Shown here: piece by piece, positions 1 through 6,627 of the stretch
Layout: each line of letters begins with the position of its first letter
Position numbering within the stretch: the stretch's first letter is position 1
Assembly: GCA_002383605.1 (NCBI GenBank)
Contig: DFYK01000054.1
Coordinates: 7,756 to 15,372 of the forward strand
Direction of reading: 5' to 3'
DNA length: 7,617 nucleotides
Source of the DNA: Proteiniphilum sp. UBA4084
GTDB taxonomy: Bacteria > Bacteroidota > Bacteroidia > Bacteroidales > Dysgonomonadaceae
The notes under the pieces: generated by a model
Database searches by the model: none
What the model saw: only the letters and a program-made list of their open reading frames with translations
Told to the model about the DNA's origin: nothing
Translations under genes and position numbers: made by a program

Positions 1-16
1 ATCCAATTTATTTTCA

Positions 17-24
17 TAACTTTG
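17..24 (+). promoter_or_regulatory. Putative -7 promoter box of the helicase gene
   Basis: TAACTTTG matches the Bacteroidota primary sigma factor -7 consensus TAnnTTTG, and the flanking context (TTTGCACC) resembles the other putative promoters in this window. The -33 element would lie at or before the left edge, so it cannot be checked. Transcription would start near position 31, giving a leader of roughly 110 nt before the helicase ATG. The consensus is family knowledge; its use here is inferred. Confidence 0.55.
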
Positions 25-76
25 CACCCGATTTTTTTTAAAATCACAGATTGTCATTGAATTTTCTCTCATCTTT

Positions 77-136
77 ATGAAATTGGTTATGTGGAGTAAG
101 GGGAAAGATCAATACTTACACATTAAACAATTATAA
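77..136 (+). other. Possible 19-codon leader ORF before the helicase
   Basis: An ATG at 77 opens a 19-codon reading frame (Met-Lys-Leu-Val-Met-Trp start, Ile-Lys-Gln-Leu end) that stops with TAA at 134-136, only two bases before the helicase ATG at 139. Such tight spacing would allow translational coupling or leader-peptide control. A run of 19 open codons is not rare by chance, and no Shine-Dalgarno supports it. It is recorded as a candidate only; the alternative is a plain untranslated leader. Confidence 0.2.
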
Positions 137-138
137 AA

Positions 139-1863
139 ATGAGTACATTTCAAGAACTGGGTGTAATCCCCGAAATTCAGCAAGCCATTGCTGAATTGGG
201 ATTCGAACAACCCATGCCGGTACAAACGGAAGTGATTCCCCAATTACTGGCCAACACGCGCGACATCATCGCGCTCGCCCAAACAGGAACAGGCAAAACA
301 GCTGCTTTTGGTATTCCCATCATTCAGAAGATAAATATCAAACAGTTGTCTCCCCAGACCCTCATTCTCTGTCCTACCCGGGAACTCTGTTTGCAGATTG
401 CCGGTGATCTGACCGACTACTCTGCTTATGTGGAAGACATAAAGATTCTTCCGGTATATGGTGGTTCGAGTATAGAGAGTCAGATACGCACACTGAAAAG
501 AGGGGTGCACATCATTGTGGCTACTCCGGGAAGGCTGATCGACCTGATTAAAAGGAAAACCGTTTCACTGGGAAACGTACATACCGTGGTGCTGGATGAG
601 GCCGACGAAATGCTGAACATGGGCTTCTCGGAGAATATCGATGAGATTCTCTCCTACATGCCGGAAGAGCGAAGCATGTTGCTGTTCTCAGCGACCATGC
701 CCAAGGAGATTGAGAAGATCACCCGGAAGTATATGCGTGACCCCATGGAAATCACCATTGGCCGGAAGAATGAAGGAGCCCGAAATGTAAGACACATCTA
801 CTTCATGGTGCACGCTAAGGATAAATACCTTGCATTAAAACGGATCGTGGATTACTATCCCAATATTTACGGCATTATCTTTTGCCGAACCCGGAAAGAG
901 ACCCAGGAGATAGCAGACAAGCTGCTGCAGGACGGTTATGATGCCGATTCATTGCACGGTGACCTCTCGCAGGCACAGCGTGACTTTGTGATGGCAAAAT
1001 ACCGGAATCACAACCTCCAGCTGCTGGTAGCCACCGATGTGGCTGCCCGTGGATTGGATGTGGACGACGTGACGCACATCATCAATTTCGGGCTGCCCGA
1101 TGATTTTGAGATCTATACACACCGCAGTGGCAGAACCGGCAGAGCCGGTAAGACGGGTACGTCCATCTCCATCATCCATACAAAGGAAAAGGGGAAAATT
1201 GCACAGATTGAGAAACTGATCAACAAGGAATTCGAGAAAAGAGAGATACCCAAAGGAGATGTGATATGTGAAAAGCAGTTGTTCAACTTTGTGGATAAGA
1301 TTGAAAAGGTAAAAGTAAATGAGGCTGAGATAGAGCGGCTGCTGCCCTCCATCTTTCGCAAGCTGGAATGGCTGGGGAAAGAGGATATCATCAAACGGAT
1401 TGTCTCACTCGAGTTTAACCGTCTGATTGACTATTATCAACAGGCTGAAGAGATTGATGAACCGCAGGAATCTTCCCGCCGAGGAAGAGATGAATCTCGC
1501 GGAAAAAGAGGTGAGAGGCAGGATAATGGATCACGCAAGGCTGAAAAAGGATATGCCCGTTTGTTTATCAATGTGGGAAAAATGGATAATGTAAATCCGG
1601 CTACACTTATGGGTTTTATAAACGACAACGTGAAAGGCAAAGTTCCCATTGGACGGATCGACCTGCTCAAAAGCTTTTCCTTCTTTGAGGTGCCTGAGGA
1701 GGTTGCCAACAAGGTGGTCAGCTCCTTTCGGGGTATGTATATTGAAGATCGCAAGCTTGTTGTACAGCTGGCACAGGATGCTGAGAGGCCCGAGCGTGAT
1801 AAGAAGAAATTCTTTGAGAAAGAGTACGGGAAAAAAAATAGAAAGAAGAAATCCAGATATTAA
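139..1863 (+). CDS. deaD: DEAD-box ATP-dependent RNA helicase, DeaD/CsdA-like
   Basis: This 574-residue cytoplasmic protein is an ATP-dependent RNA helicase of the kind that unwinds structured RNA during ribosome assembly, mRNA decay or cold adaptation. The canonical motifs are present in order: Q motif (GFEQPMPVQ, 21-29), motif I AQTGTGKT (47-54), Ia PTREL (79-83), Ib TPGR (129-132), motif II DEAD (153-156), motif III SAT (184-186), motif IV IIFCRTR (246-252), motif V ATDVAARGLDV (298-308) and motif VI HRSGRTGRAG (328-337). A charged linker (about 437-470) leads to a DbpA-type RNA-binding domain (about 472-546), then a lysine-rich tail. That architecture separates DeaD/DbpA types from RhlE types; E. 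coli DeaD is somewhat longer. Catalytic motifs look intact. The ATG at 139 is chosen because the Q-motif spacing is normal from it. The gene has its own promoter and terminator and appears unrelated to the downstream genes. The exact subfamily (DeaD or DbpA) is less certain than the helicase call. Confidence 0.95.
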   Translation: MSTFQELGVIPEIQQAIAELGFEQPMPVQTEVIPQLLANTRDIIALAQTGTGKTAAFGIPIIQKINIKQLSPQTLILCPTRELCLQIAGDLTDYSAYVEDIKILPVYGGSSIESQIRTLKRGVHIIVATPGRLIDLIKRKTVSLGNVHTVVLDEADEMLNMGFSENIDEILSYMPEERSMLLFSATMPKEIEKITRKYMRDPMEITIGRKNEGARNVRHIYFMVHAKDKYLALKRIVDYYPNIYGIIFCRTRKETQEIADKLLQDGYDADSLHGDLSQAQRDFVMAKYRNHNLQLLVATDVAARGLDVDDVTHIINFGLPDDFEIYTHRSGRTGRAGKTGTSISIIHTKEKGKIAQIEKLINKEFEKREIPKGDVICEKQLFNFVDKIEKVKVNEAEIERLLPSIFRKLEWLGKEDIIKRIVSLEFNRLIDYYQQAEEIDEPQESSRRGRDESRGKRGERQDNGSRKAEKGYARLFINVGKMDNVNPATLMGFINDNVKGKVPIGRIDLLKSFSFFEVPEEVANKVVSSFRGMYIEDRKLVVQLAQDAERPERDKKKFFEKEYGKKNRKKKSRY

Positions 1864-1867
1864 CTGG

Positions 1868-1897
1868 AAAAACGGGGTCAGCAGCCCCGTTTTTTTA
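1868..1897 (+). terminator. Intrinsic terminator of the helicase gene
   Basis: Seven bases after the helicase region's stop, ACGGGG and CCCCGT pair around a 7-base loop. The stem is extended by an upstream A tract pairing with the downstream T tract (seven T at 1890-1896). This is a textbook Rho-independent terminator and separates the helicase from the receptor operon. Confidence 0.85.
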
Positions 1898-1909
1898 TTA
1901 CCTTAAAAC

Positions 1910-1948
1910 TTAACAATAACGTAACCTAAGTGTAACCGATCTGTAACA
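1910..1948 (+). promoter_or_regulatory. Four 11-bp direct repeats, Pho-box-like operator of the receptor operon
   Basis: Half-sites TTAACA (1910), GTAACC (1921), GTAACC (1932) and GTAACA (1943) begin exactly 11 bp apart, so all face the same side of the helix. The last ends 9 bp before the -7 box, covering the region where -33 contacts would fall, as expected for activation by a response regulator that replaces a -35 contact. An 11-bp tandem geometry is typical of PhoB/PhoP boxes (the Bacillus PhoP half-site is TTAACA-like). The same element occurs at 6531-6569. The repeats are directly visible; the regulator and the phosphate signal are inferred. Other OmpR-family regulators could bind such repeats. 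Confidence 0.7.
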
Positions 1949-1957
1949 TTTATAACA

Positions 1958-1965
1958 GACCTTTG
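1958..1965 (+). promoter_or_regulatory. Putative -7 box of the receptor operon
   Basis: GACCTTTG is one base off the TAnnTTTG consensus, and its context (CCTTTGTGGC) closely resembles the box at 6591-6598 (CCTTTGTGCC). No good TTTG -33 element is present at the expected spacing; the operator repeats occupy that region, which fits an activator-dependent promoter. Transcription would start around 1971-1973. A weaker alternative, TGAATTTG at 1987-1994, would place the start inside or beyond the first possible start codon. Confidence 0.55.
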
Positions 1966-1993
1966 TGGCGAAATTGAAATTTATATTGAATTT

Positions 1994-4705
1994 GTGACAC
2001 AAAAATTAGATTTGTCAAAAAAAATCGGTTTATTTTTTCTTCTCCTGTTCTTTTCTTTTACGATCCAGGCACAGACTGGCACTATCAGGGGAACCATAAC
2101 CGATGCAAAAACCAATGAGCCGCTGATCGGTGCATCGGTTTTGATAGAGGGAACAACGAATGGCGCTGCCGCCGACTTAGACGGTAATTATGTTATTCAG
2201 AATGTTCCTGCAGGCACCCATTCACTCGTTGTATCCTATGTAGCGTACGAGTCTGTCGCCAGGAATGGTGTTGTATTACAGAACAACCAGGAAATCGTAG
2301 TAGACATTCAAATGACTTCTGACGATATTAGTTTGGAAGAAGTGGAAGTAGTGGCAAGAGCCAACCGCGAAAGCGAGAACATCCTGCTGATGGAGCAACG
2401 GCAGGCACTTGTAGCAACCCAGGCTGTGGGTGCCCGGGAATTATCCAGAAAAGGCATCGGCGATGCCAGGGCAGCAGTGGCACAGGTATCCGGCATTTCC
2501 CGCCAGGAAGGTGTGAAGAACGTATTTGTCCGCGGACTGGGAGACCGGTACAATGTTACGCTCCTGAACGGATTTCCGATTCCCTCAGAGGATCCGGAGT
2601 ATAAAAATATCGCGTTGGAGTTTTTTGGAACTGATATTATTCAGAATATCGGTGTAAACAAAGTTTTTAGCGGAAGTAGTTATGCTGATGTAGGAGGCGC
2701 AATTATCGACATCACCTCAAAGGAACTGGTGGGAGATCGGGCTTTCAATATTGATCTCTCGGCCGGTTTGAACAGCGCTGCTGCCGGGAGTAACTTTTTG
2801 CGTCAGGAGGGTGCCGATTATTTTGGATTTACTAATACAAGGCAACCGGTCAACAATCAGTTTGATTTTCCCAACAGTCTCGATCCTGCACAGGTTTCCC
2901 TGCCGATGAATCACAGCTACGGTTTTTCCGGAGGAAAGCTATTTCGTGTGGGTGAAAACAACAATCCTCTTTCATTTTTTGTGGTCGCATCACACAGTTC
3001 CGATTATTCCTATACCAGAGAAATTGTGCGCAACTCCATCACCAGCGGACTGATCTATCAGGATCAGGAAGGAAAGAAATATTCACAGAATACCAACCAG
3101 CTTGTATTGGGAAACCTGAATTACGGCCTGAACCGTAAACACAATATAGAATATAATTTCATGCTGATTCATGCCAACAATGAATACGTGGGGGAATACT
3201 CCGGCAAGCACGGTGAAAGGCATCAGGACAGTGAAGATTATATGGGTTTTCATCGCAGACAGCAGGCTAACGATAATTTTCTTATCGTCAATCAATTAAA
3301 TACGGACTGGAAGTTAACGGATAAACTGAATCTGGAAGTGGGTGTTTCTTACAACAACATCAAAGGTCTGGAACCCGACCGGCGTGAAAACTACCTCTCC
3401 AGGATGACAGATGGCACTTATATTCTTACGGGGAGTAACCGGCAGAAGCGATTCTTCTCAACCCTGAAAGAAAATGATGTCAATACGAAAGCAGTTTTTA
3501 CGTACAGTCTGAAAGACCGTTTTGGCAGTGGCAAATCGTCCATCATGTTTGGATATACCGGACGATATGTGAATGACAACTTCGAAGCGGTTGAGTATAA
3601 TTTTACAGCTGTACCGGGTACCATCCCCATGGACCCGCTCAGGCTGGATGATTTTTACAACGATGCGAACCTGAAAGCCGGACTTTTCGGTATGACCACA
3701 GGTGACACAAACTCATATGAGGTAACCAAATTCATACACTCAGGATTTGCAGAAGGAACGTGGCAGTTATTTTCCAATGTTACCGGTAATATCGGTTTAC
3801 GCATGGATGTCGCGGATTTAACGGTGAATCATCATGTACAGCATGTGCAACCGGGTGAAGAATCCATTAAGAAAAACTATTTTTTACCCAGTTTGAATTT
3901 GAAGTACGACCTGAATGATAAAAACAGTTTGCGCTTGGGAGCAAGCAAGTCCTATACATTGCCTCAATCAAAAGAAATATCTCCCTATCAATATGTGAAT
4001 ATCTCCTTTTCAAGCCAGGGTAATCCCAATATAAAACCATCCGATAATTACAATGTCGATCTGAAATGGGATTATTATATGAATCCCGGTGAGCTGTTGT
4101 CATTGACAGGATTCTATAAATATATTGTCAATCCCATCGGACGGGTAGACCAGGGTAACTCGGCAGGGCTCCTCACCTATGATAATATCAGTGATCATGC
4201 GGTTGTGGGTGGTATTGAATTTGAAATAAGAAAGAATCTTTTCAATCGATTCAATACCCAACTGGAGAGGATGAACAGACTCTCAGTGGGATTAAACGCA
4301 TCCTACATCTATACCAATTTGACACTGGATATTCTCAATACGGAGTCCCGCAATAGCGGACTCGAGGGAGCATCGCCCTTTCTTGCAAACCTGGATTTGT
4401 CATACACCCATACAAAAGGAGAGAAGAGCTTTGTGGCCTCATTCATATTCAACTATTTCAGTAATCGCATACACACGATTGGAGCCAAGGGATTCAAAGA
4501 TATTATTGAAGAAGGTGTGCCTACGCTCGATTTTGCCTCTTCCTACAGTTTGAACAACCACCTCTCGTTGAAGCTGAAAGCACAAAATCTGCTGGATGCA
4601 TCCTACCGGTTATCAAGAGAAAGCAGCGTATCGGATGAAAAAGTGATACTGAATGAATTTAAAAAAGGACAAAATATAAGTCTTGGCGTGAGCTACGAAT
4701 TTTAA
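1994..4705 (+). CDS. TonB-dependent outer-membrane receptor with N-terminal CarboxypepD_reg domain
   Basis: This 903-residue protein (897 from the alternative start) is predicted to import a substrate across the outer membrane using TonB energy. Numbered from the GTG, it has a hydrophobic signal peptide (about 8-26, cleavage after QA), a CarboxypepD_reg-like domain (about 29-107: GTIRGTITD, GASVLIEG, DLDGNYVIQNVPAG), a TonB-box-like LEEVEVVA (114-121), a plug domain (about 125-245, with FVRGLGDRYN and LLNGFPIPSEDPEY) and a long beta-barrel ending in the outer-membrane C-terminal signature SYEF. There is no ATG before the signal peptide: GTG at 1994 or TTG at 2012 must start it, and the TTG gives the tighter Met-Ser-Lys-Lys signal peptide. 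The gene is 45 bp upstream of a surface lipoprotein and shares its operon; no SusD-like gene is present, so it is not a classical glycan-uptake pair. The operator upstream suggests phosphate-responsive control. The substrate cannot be read from sequence; phosphate or an organophosphate is an inference from context. Confidence 0.93.
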   Translation: MTQKLDLSKKIGLFFLLLFFSFTIQAQTGTIRGTITDAKTNEPLIGASVLIEGTTNGAAADLDGNYVIQNVPAGTHSLVVSYVAYESVARNGVVLQNNQEIVVDIQMTSDDISLEEVEVVARANRESENILLMEQRQALVATQAVGARELSRKGIGDARAAVAQVSGISRQEGVKNVFVRGLGDRYNVTLLNGFPIPSEDPEYKNIALEFFGTDIIQNIGVNKVFSGSSYADVGGAIIDITSKELVGDRAFNIDLSAGLNSAAAGSNFLRQEGADYFGFTNTRQPVNNQFDFPNSLDPAQVSLPMNHSYGFSGGKLFRVGENNNPLSFFVVASHSSDYSYTREIVRNSITSGLIYQDQEGKKYSQNTNQLVLGNLNYGLNRKHNIEYNFMLIHANNEYVGEYSGKHGERHQDSEDYMGFHRRQQANDNFLIVNQLNTDWKLTDKLNLEVGVSYNNIKGLEPDRRENYLSRMTDGTYILTGSNRQKRFFSTLKENDVNTKAVFTYSLKDRFGSGKSSIMFGYTGRYVNDNFEAVEYNFTAVPGTIPMDPLRLDDFYNDANLKAGLFGMTTGDTNSYEVTKFIHSGFAEGTWQLFSNVTGNIGLRMDVADLTVNHHVQHVQPGEESIKKNYFLPSLNLKYDLNDKNSLRLGASKSYTLPQSKEISPYQYVNISFSSQGNPNIKPSDNYNVDLKWDYYMNPGELLSLTGFYKYIVNPIGRVDQGNSAGLLTYDNISDHAVVGGIEFEIRKNLFNRFNTQLERMNRLSVGLNASYIYTNLTLDILNTESRNSGLEGASPFLANLDLSYTHTKGEKSFVASFIFNYFSNRIHTIGAKGFKDIIEEGVPTLDFASSYSLNNHLSLKLKAQNLLDASYRLSRESSVSDEKVILNEFKKGQNISLGVSYEF

Positions 4706-4750
4706 ACATAAATGGATTTATAATACTATTAATTTTTAATTGGACAAAAG

Positions 4751-5917
4751 ATGAAAAAGATTTTTTTTAACTTTTTAATGTTCACAGCAATGTTGACACC
4801 TGTTGTGTTGACTTCCTGCGGTGAAGATGACAACAATGGAACGGACCCGGTTGAGGACAATAAATTGTCTGGTTCAATCAAGGATACAAGAACGCTTGAT
4901 GCAAACGTGGAATACCTGTTGACAGGCCCGCTTCTCGTGGAAGAAGGTGGTGTTTTAAATATTCCTGCAGGAACGACCATCAAAGCACAGAAAGGTTTTT
5001 CTAATTATATTCTGGTATTACAGGGAGGTAAAATCAATGCAAGAGGAACTGCTACAGCACCTGTAAAGATGATTGCCGACAAGGAAAATGCCGGGCCAGA
5101 ATACTGGGGAGGTTTAATCATCAACGGTAGAGCCCCATTGGCTTCACCCACTGAGGTTGGAAGTACCGAGATAAACTCAGCCTATGTATATGGAGGTGCC
5201 AATGCAGCAGACAATTCCGGTGAATTATCCTTTCTGATATTGGGAAATACCGGAGCACGTTCAAGTTCCGATGTGGAACACAACGGACTTACCCTGAACG
5301 GCGTGGGCAATGGTACCAAAATAAATGATCTTTATATTTACGACGCTGCCGATGACGGAGTGGAGTTTTTTGGCGGTTCCGTCAACGTAACCAATCTGCT
5401 GGTTGTAAATTCGGACGATGATATGTTCGACTTCACACAGGGATACAACGGTACATTGAAAAATGCCTATGGCATCTGGGAAGCAGGCTATACAAGCGGC
5501 GAATCTGACCCCCGCGGAATAGAAGCCGACGGAAATCTCGACGGTAATTATGCCACACATCCAAACCAATCTGATTTCAGGGTTGAAAATATGACCGTGG
5601 ATCTGAGATTGGCTGCATCAAGTTTCGACGCTGCCGATAAATCCAAAAGAATGCAGGACGTAATCAAGATTCGCCGCGGTGCAAAAGCCACCGTCGTGAA
5701 TGCACTGGTAAAAGGTACCGGAACAGTAGAAGACCTGGTTGATATTACCGACTCTAAGGGAGGTGCTGACTTGGGTACAACCATCAGCCTGACCAATGCA
5801 CTGACCAATACACCCCAACGGGAAACAAATCCTGTTGTTGCTGTTGGGGTTAACGTTGGTGGTAGTAACACCGGCTGTCCTACCAACATTTTTGCCTGGA
5901 CAGGTTACCAATTCTAA
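4751..5917 (+). CDS. Surface-exposed lipoprotein, predicted beta-helix, partner of the TonB receptor
   Basis: This 388-residue protein begins with a lipoprotein signal peptide: two lysines, a hydrophobic core and the lipobox LTSC with lipidated Cys23. The acidic run GEDDNNG just after the cysteine resembles the Bacteroidota lipoprotein export signal that sends lipoproteins to the cell surface. The body is rich in Gly, Asn, Asp and short beta-strands, with rung-like stretches such as LLVEEGGVLNIPAGTTIKA (61-79), GLTLNGVGNGTKINDLYIYD (179-198), DDGVEFFGGSVNVTNLLVVN (201-220) and MFDFTQGYNGTLKNAYGIWE (225-244), suggesting a right-handed beta-helix. Acidic loops at 198-203, 220-227 and 258-266 could bind calcium. 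Only one other cysteine (376) is present. I associate this type of protein with neighbouring TonB receptors in Bacteroidota, but know no firm molecular function. It sits 45 bp behind the receptor gene with no promoter or terminator between, so the two are probably co-transcribed and may form a capture complex. A weak GGA-type ribosome site precedes the ATG. Confidence 0.85.
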   Translation: MKKIFFNFLMFTAMLTPVVLTSCGEDDNNGTDPVEDNKLSGSIKDTRTLDANVEYLLTGPLLVEEGGVLNIPAGTTIKAQKGFSNYILVLQGGKINARGTATAPVKMIADKENAGPEYWGGLIINGRAPLASPTEVGSTEINSAYVYGGANAADNSGELSFLILGNTGARSSSDVEHNGLTLNGVGNGTKINDLYIYDAADDGVEFFGGSVNVTNLLVVNSDDDMFDFTQGYNGTLKNAYGIWEAGYTSGESDPRGIEADGNLDGNYATHPNQSDFRVENMTVDLRLAASSFDAADKSKRMQDVIKIRRGAKATVVNALVKGTGTVEDLVDITDSKGGADLGTTISLTNALTNTPQRETNPVVAVGVNVGGSNTGCPTNIFAWTGYQF

Positions 5918-5942
5918 TCAGAGTTACATCTCACAATAAAGG

Positions 5943-5977
5943 AAAAAGTACCCTGATTAATTTTGGGGTGCTTTTTT
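5943..5977 (+). terminator. Intrinsic terminator of the receptor-lipoprotein operon
   Basis: AAAAAGTACCC (5943-5953) pairs with GGGTGCTTTTT (5966-5976), giving an 11-bp stem with one G-U pair, a 12-base loop and a T run (5972-5977). It lies 26 bases after the lipoprotein stop codon and separates this operon from the MORN-protein gene. Confidence 0.8.
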
Positions 5978-5997
5978 CATTATTTCCTGATTAATTG

Positions 5998-6005
5998 TAT
6001 CTTTG
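5998..6005 (+). promoter_or_regulatory. Putative -7 box of the MORN-protein gene
   Basis: TATCTTTG is a perfect match to the Bacteroidota TAnnTTTG -7 consensus. It lies 26 bases before the ATG at 6032. No clear TTTG -33 element is found at normal spacing, and no 11-bp TTAACA-type repeats are present, so this gene is probably regulated separately from its neighbours. Confidence 0.6.
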
Positions 6006-6031
6006 TTAGTAAGCAATTAATACCTACTCCT

Positions 6032-6517
6032 ATGAAAAAGAAACTATATTTATTACTCATCATTTTCGCAGTTGTCTTCTCTGTCCCTGCACAAAAACCA
6101 CAGGAGACTCCGCAAATCTACCAATCTGGCGGTATTTATTATCGTGACCGGGCACAGACTGAATTTTATACCGGAGATTATCGGGAGTACTATGATAATG
6201 GTACACTCAAGCTTGAAATACAAATCAAAGATGGTGTGCCGGAGGGTGCCTACGTGGTCTATTTCGAAAACCGCAAACCAAAAGAAATTCGTTCATATAA
6301 GGAAGGAAAGCTGCATGGCCTGTGGCGGAGCTACGACATTTCGGGGCAGCTGATTTCGGAAGCGGAATACAAAAACGACAGGAAACATGGTACCTGGCGT
6401 ATTTGGGACGAGCTGGGCACACAACGCTATGAGATGAATTACTACGAAGGTAGAAAGACCGGTATCTGGCGGATGTGGGATGAAAAAGGGGCGCTGGTCG
6501 ACGAAAAAAGATACTGA
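6032..6517 (+). CDS. Secreted MORN-repeat (YwqK-like) protein
   Basis: This 161-residue protein has a signal peptide (Lys-rich start, hydrophobic 5-18, likely cleavage after VPA20) and then about five MORN_2-type repeats of 22-24 residues: roughly 50-72, 73-96, 97-120, 121-144 and a partial 145-161. Each carries aromatic residues followed by a turn such as DNGTLK, EGKLHG, NDRKHG or EGRKTG, with W-R-x-W/Y at the strand start. Databases often label such proteins YwqK-family antitoxins, but the signal peptide and lack of a toxin neighbour argue against a toxin-antitoxin role. The start at 6032 is preferred over a TTG at 5963 because it begins directly at the signal peptide and follows the promoter; the earlier start lies in the preceding terminator. 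Function is unknown; a periplasmic or surface beta-sheet scaffold is plausible. Confidence 0.85.
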   Translation: MKKKLYLLLIIFAVVFSVPAQKPQETPQIYQSGGIYYRDRAQTEFYTGDYREYYDNGTLKLEIQIKDGVPEGAYVVYFENRKPKEIRSYKEGKLHGLWRSYDISGQLISEAEYKNDRKHGTWRIWDELGTQRYEMNYYEGRKTGIWRMWDEKGALVDEKRY

Positions 6518-6530
6518 TACTCAGTTAGTC

Positions 6531-6569
6531 GTCACAAAAACTTAACAAAAACTTCATAAAAATGTAACA
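6531..6569 (+). promoter_or_regulatory. Second set of four 11-bp direct repeats, Pho-box-like operator
   Basis: Half-sites GTCACA (6531), TTAACA (6542), TTCATA (6553) and GTAACA (6564) start exactly 11 bp apart. The block 6537-6552 matches 1905-1920 upstream of the receptor at 15 of 16 bases, and its TTAACA starts 49 bp before the -7 box against 48 bp in the receptor promoter. Two promoters with the same phased element at the same distance strongly suggest one shared regulator. The third half-site also resembles the TCATA part of the E. coli Pho box. Regulator identity is inferred. Confidence 0.7.
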
Positions 6570-6590
6570 GGTTTATCCCCCTGATGTGCT

Positions 6591-6598
6591 TACCTTTG
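6591..6598 (+). promoter_or_regulatory. Putative -7 box of the small CarboxypepD_reg gene
   Basis: TACCTTTG matches the TAnnTTTG consensus perfectly, followed by TGCC as in the receptor promoter. Transcription would start around 6605, giving a leader of about 20-25 nt. There is no good TTTG at -33, consistent with dependence on the upstream operator repeats. Confidence 0.65.
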
Positions 6599-6627
6599 TG
6601 CCAGTAAATAAACAAAAAGTTACACAT

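Noticed and set aside
244..1754. Several minus-strand open frames of 76-105 codons inside the helicase gene
   Set aside because: They lie opposite a strongly conserved coding sequence, have no recognisable domains and no promoter or start context.
4761..4768. Eight-T run in the lipoprotein signal peptide as a phase-variation switch
   Set aside because: Similar eight-base A runs occur at 1831-1838 and 2017-2024; in AT-rich signal and lysine codons this is expected, and eight bases is short for slippage.
1994..5917. SusC/SusD polysaccharide utilisation locus
   Set aside because: The partner lipoprotein lacks SusD character (Gly/Asp-rich beta repeats, not helical TPR), and there are no glycoside hydrolases or sugar regulators nearby.
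5963..6031. Longer N-terminus for the MORN protein starting at TTG 5963
   Set aside because: It begins within the preceding terminator and upstream of the -7 box, and would bury the signal peptide behind 23 residues.
6032..6517. Toxin-antitoxin antitoxin (YwqK label)
   Set aside because: The protein has a signal peptide and no toxin-like neighbour; the label would come from the MORN_2 repeats only.
6586..6627. Longer N-terminus for the small CarboxypepD_reg protein starting at TTG 6586
   Set aside because: It overlaps and precedes the promoter box, and the ATG at 6628 starts exactly at a typical signal peptide.
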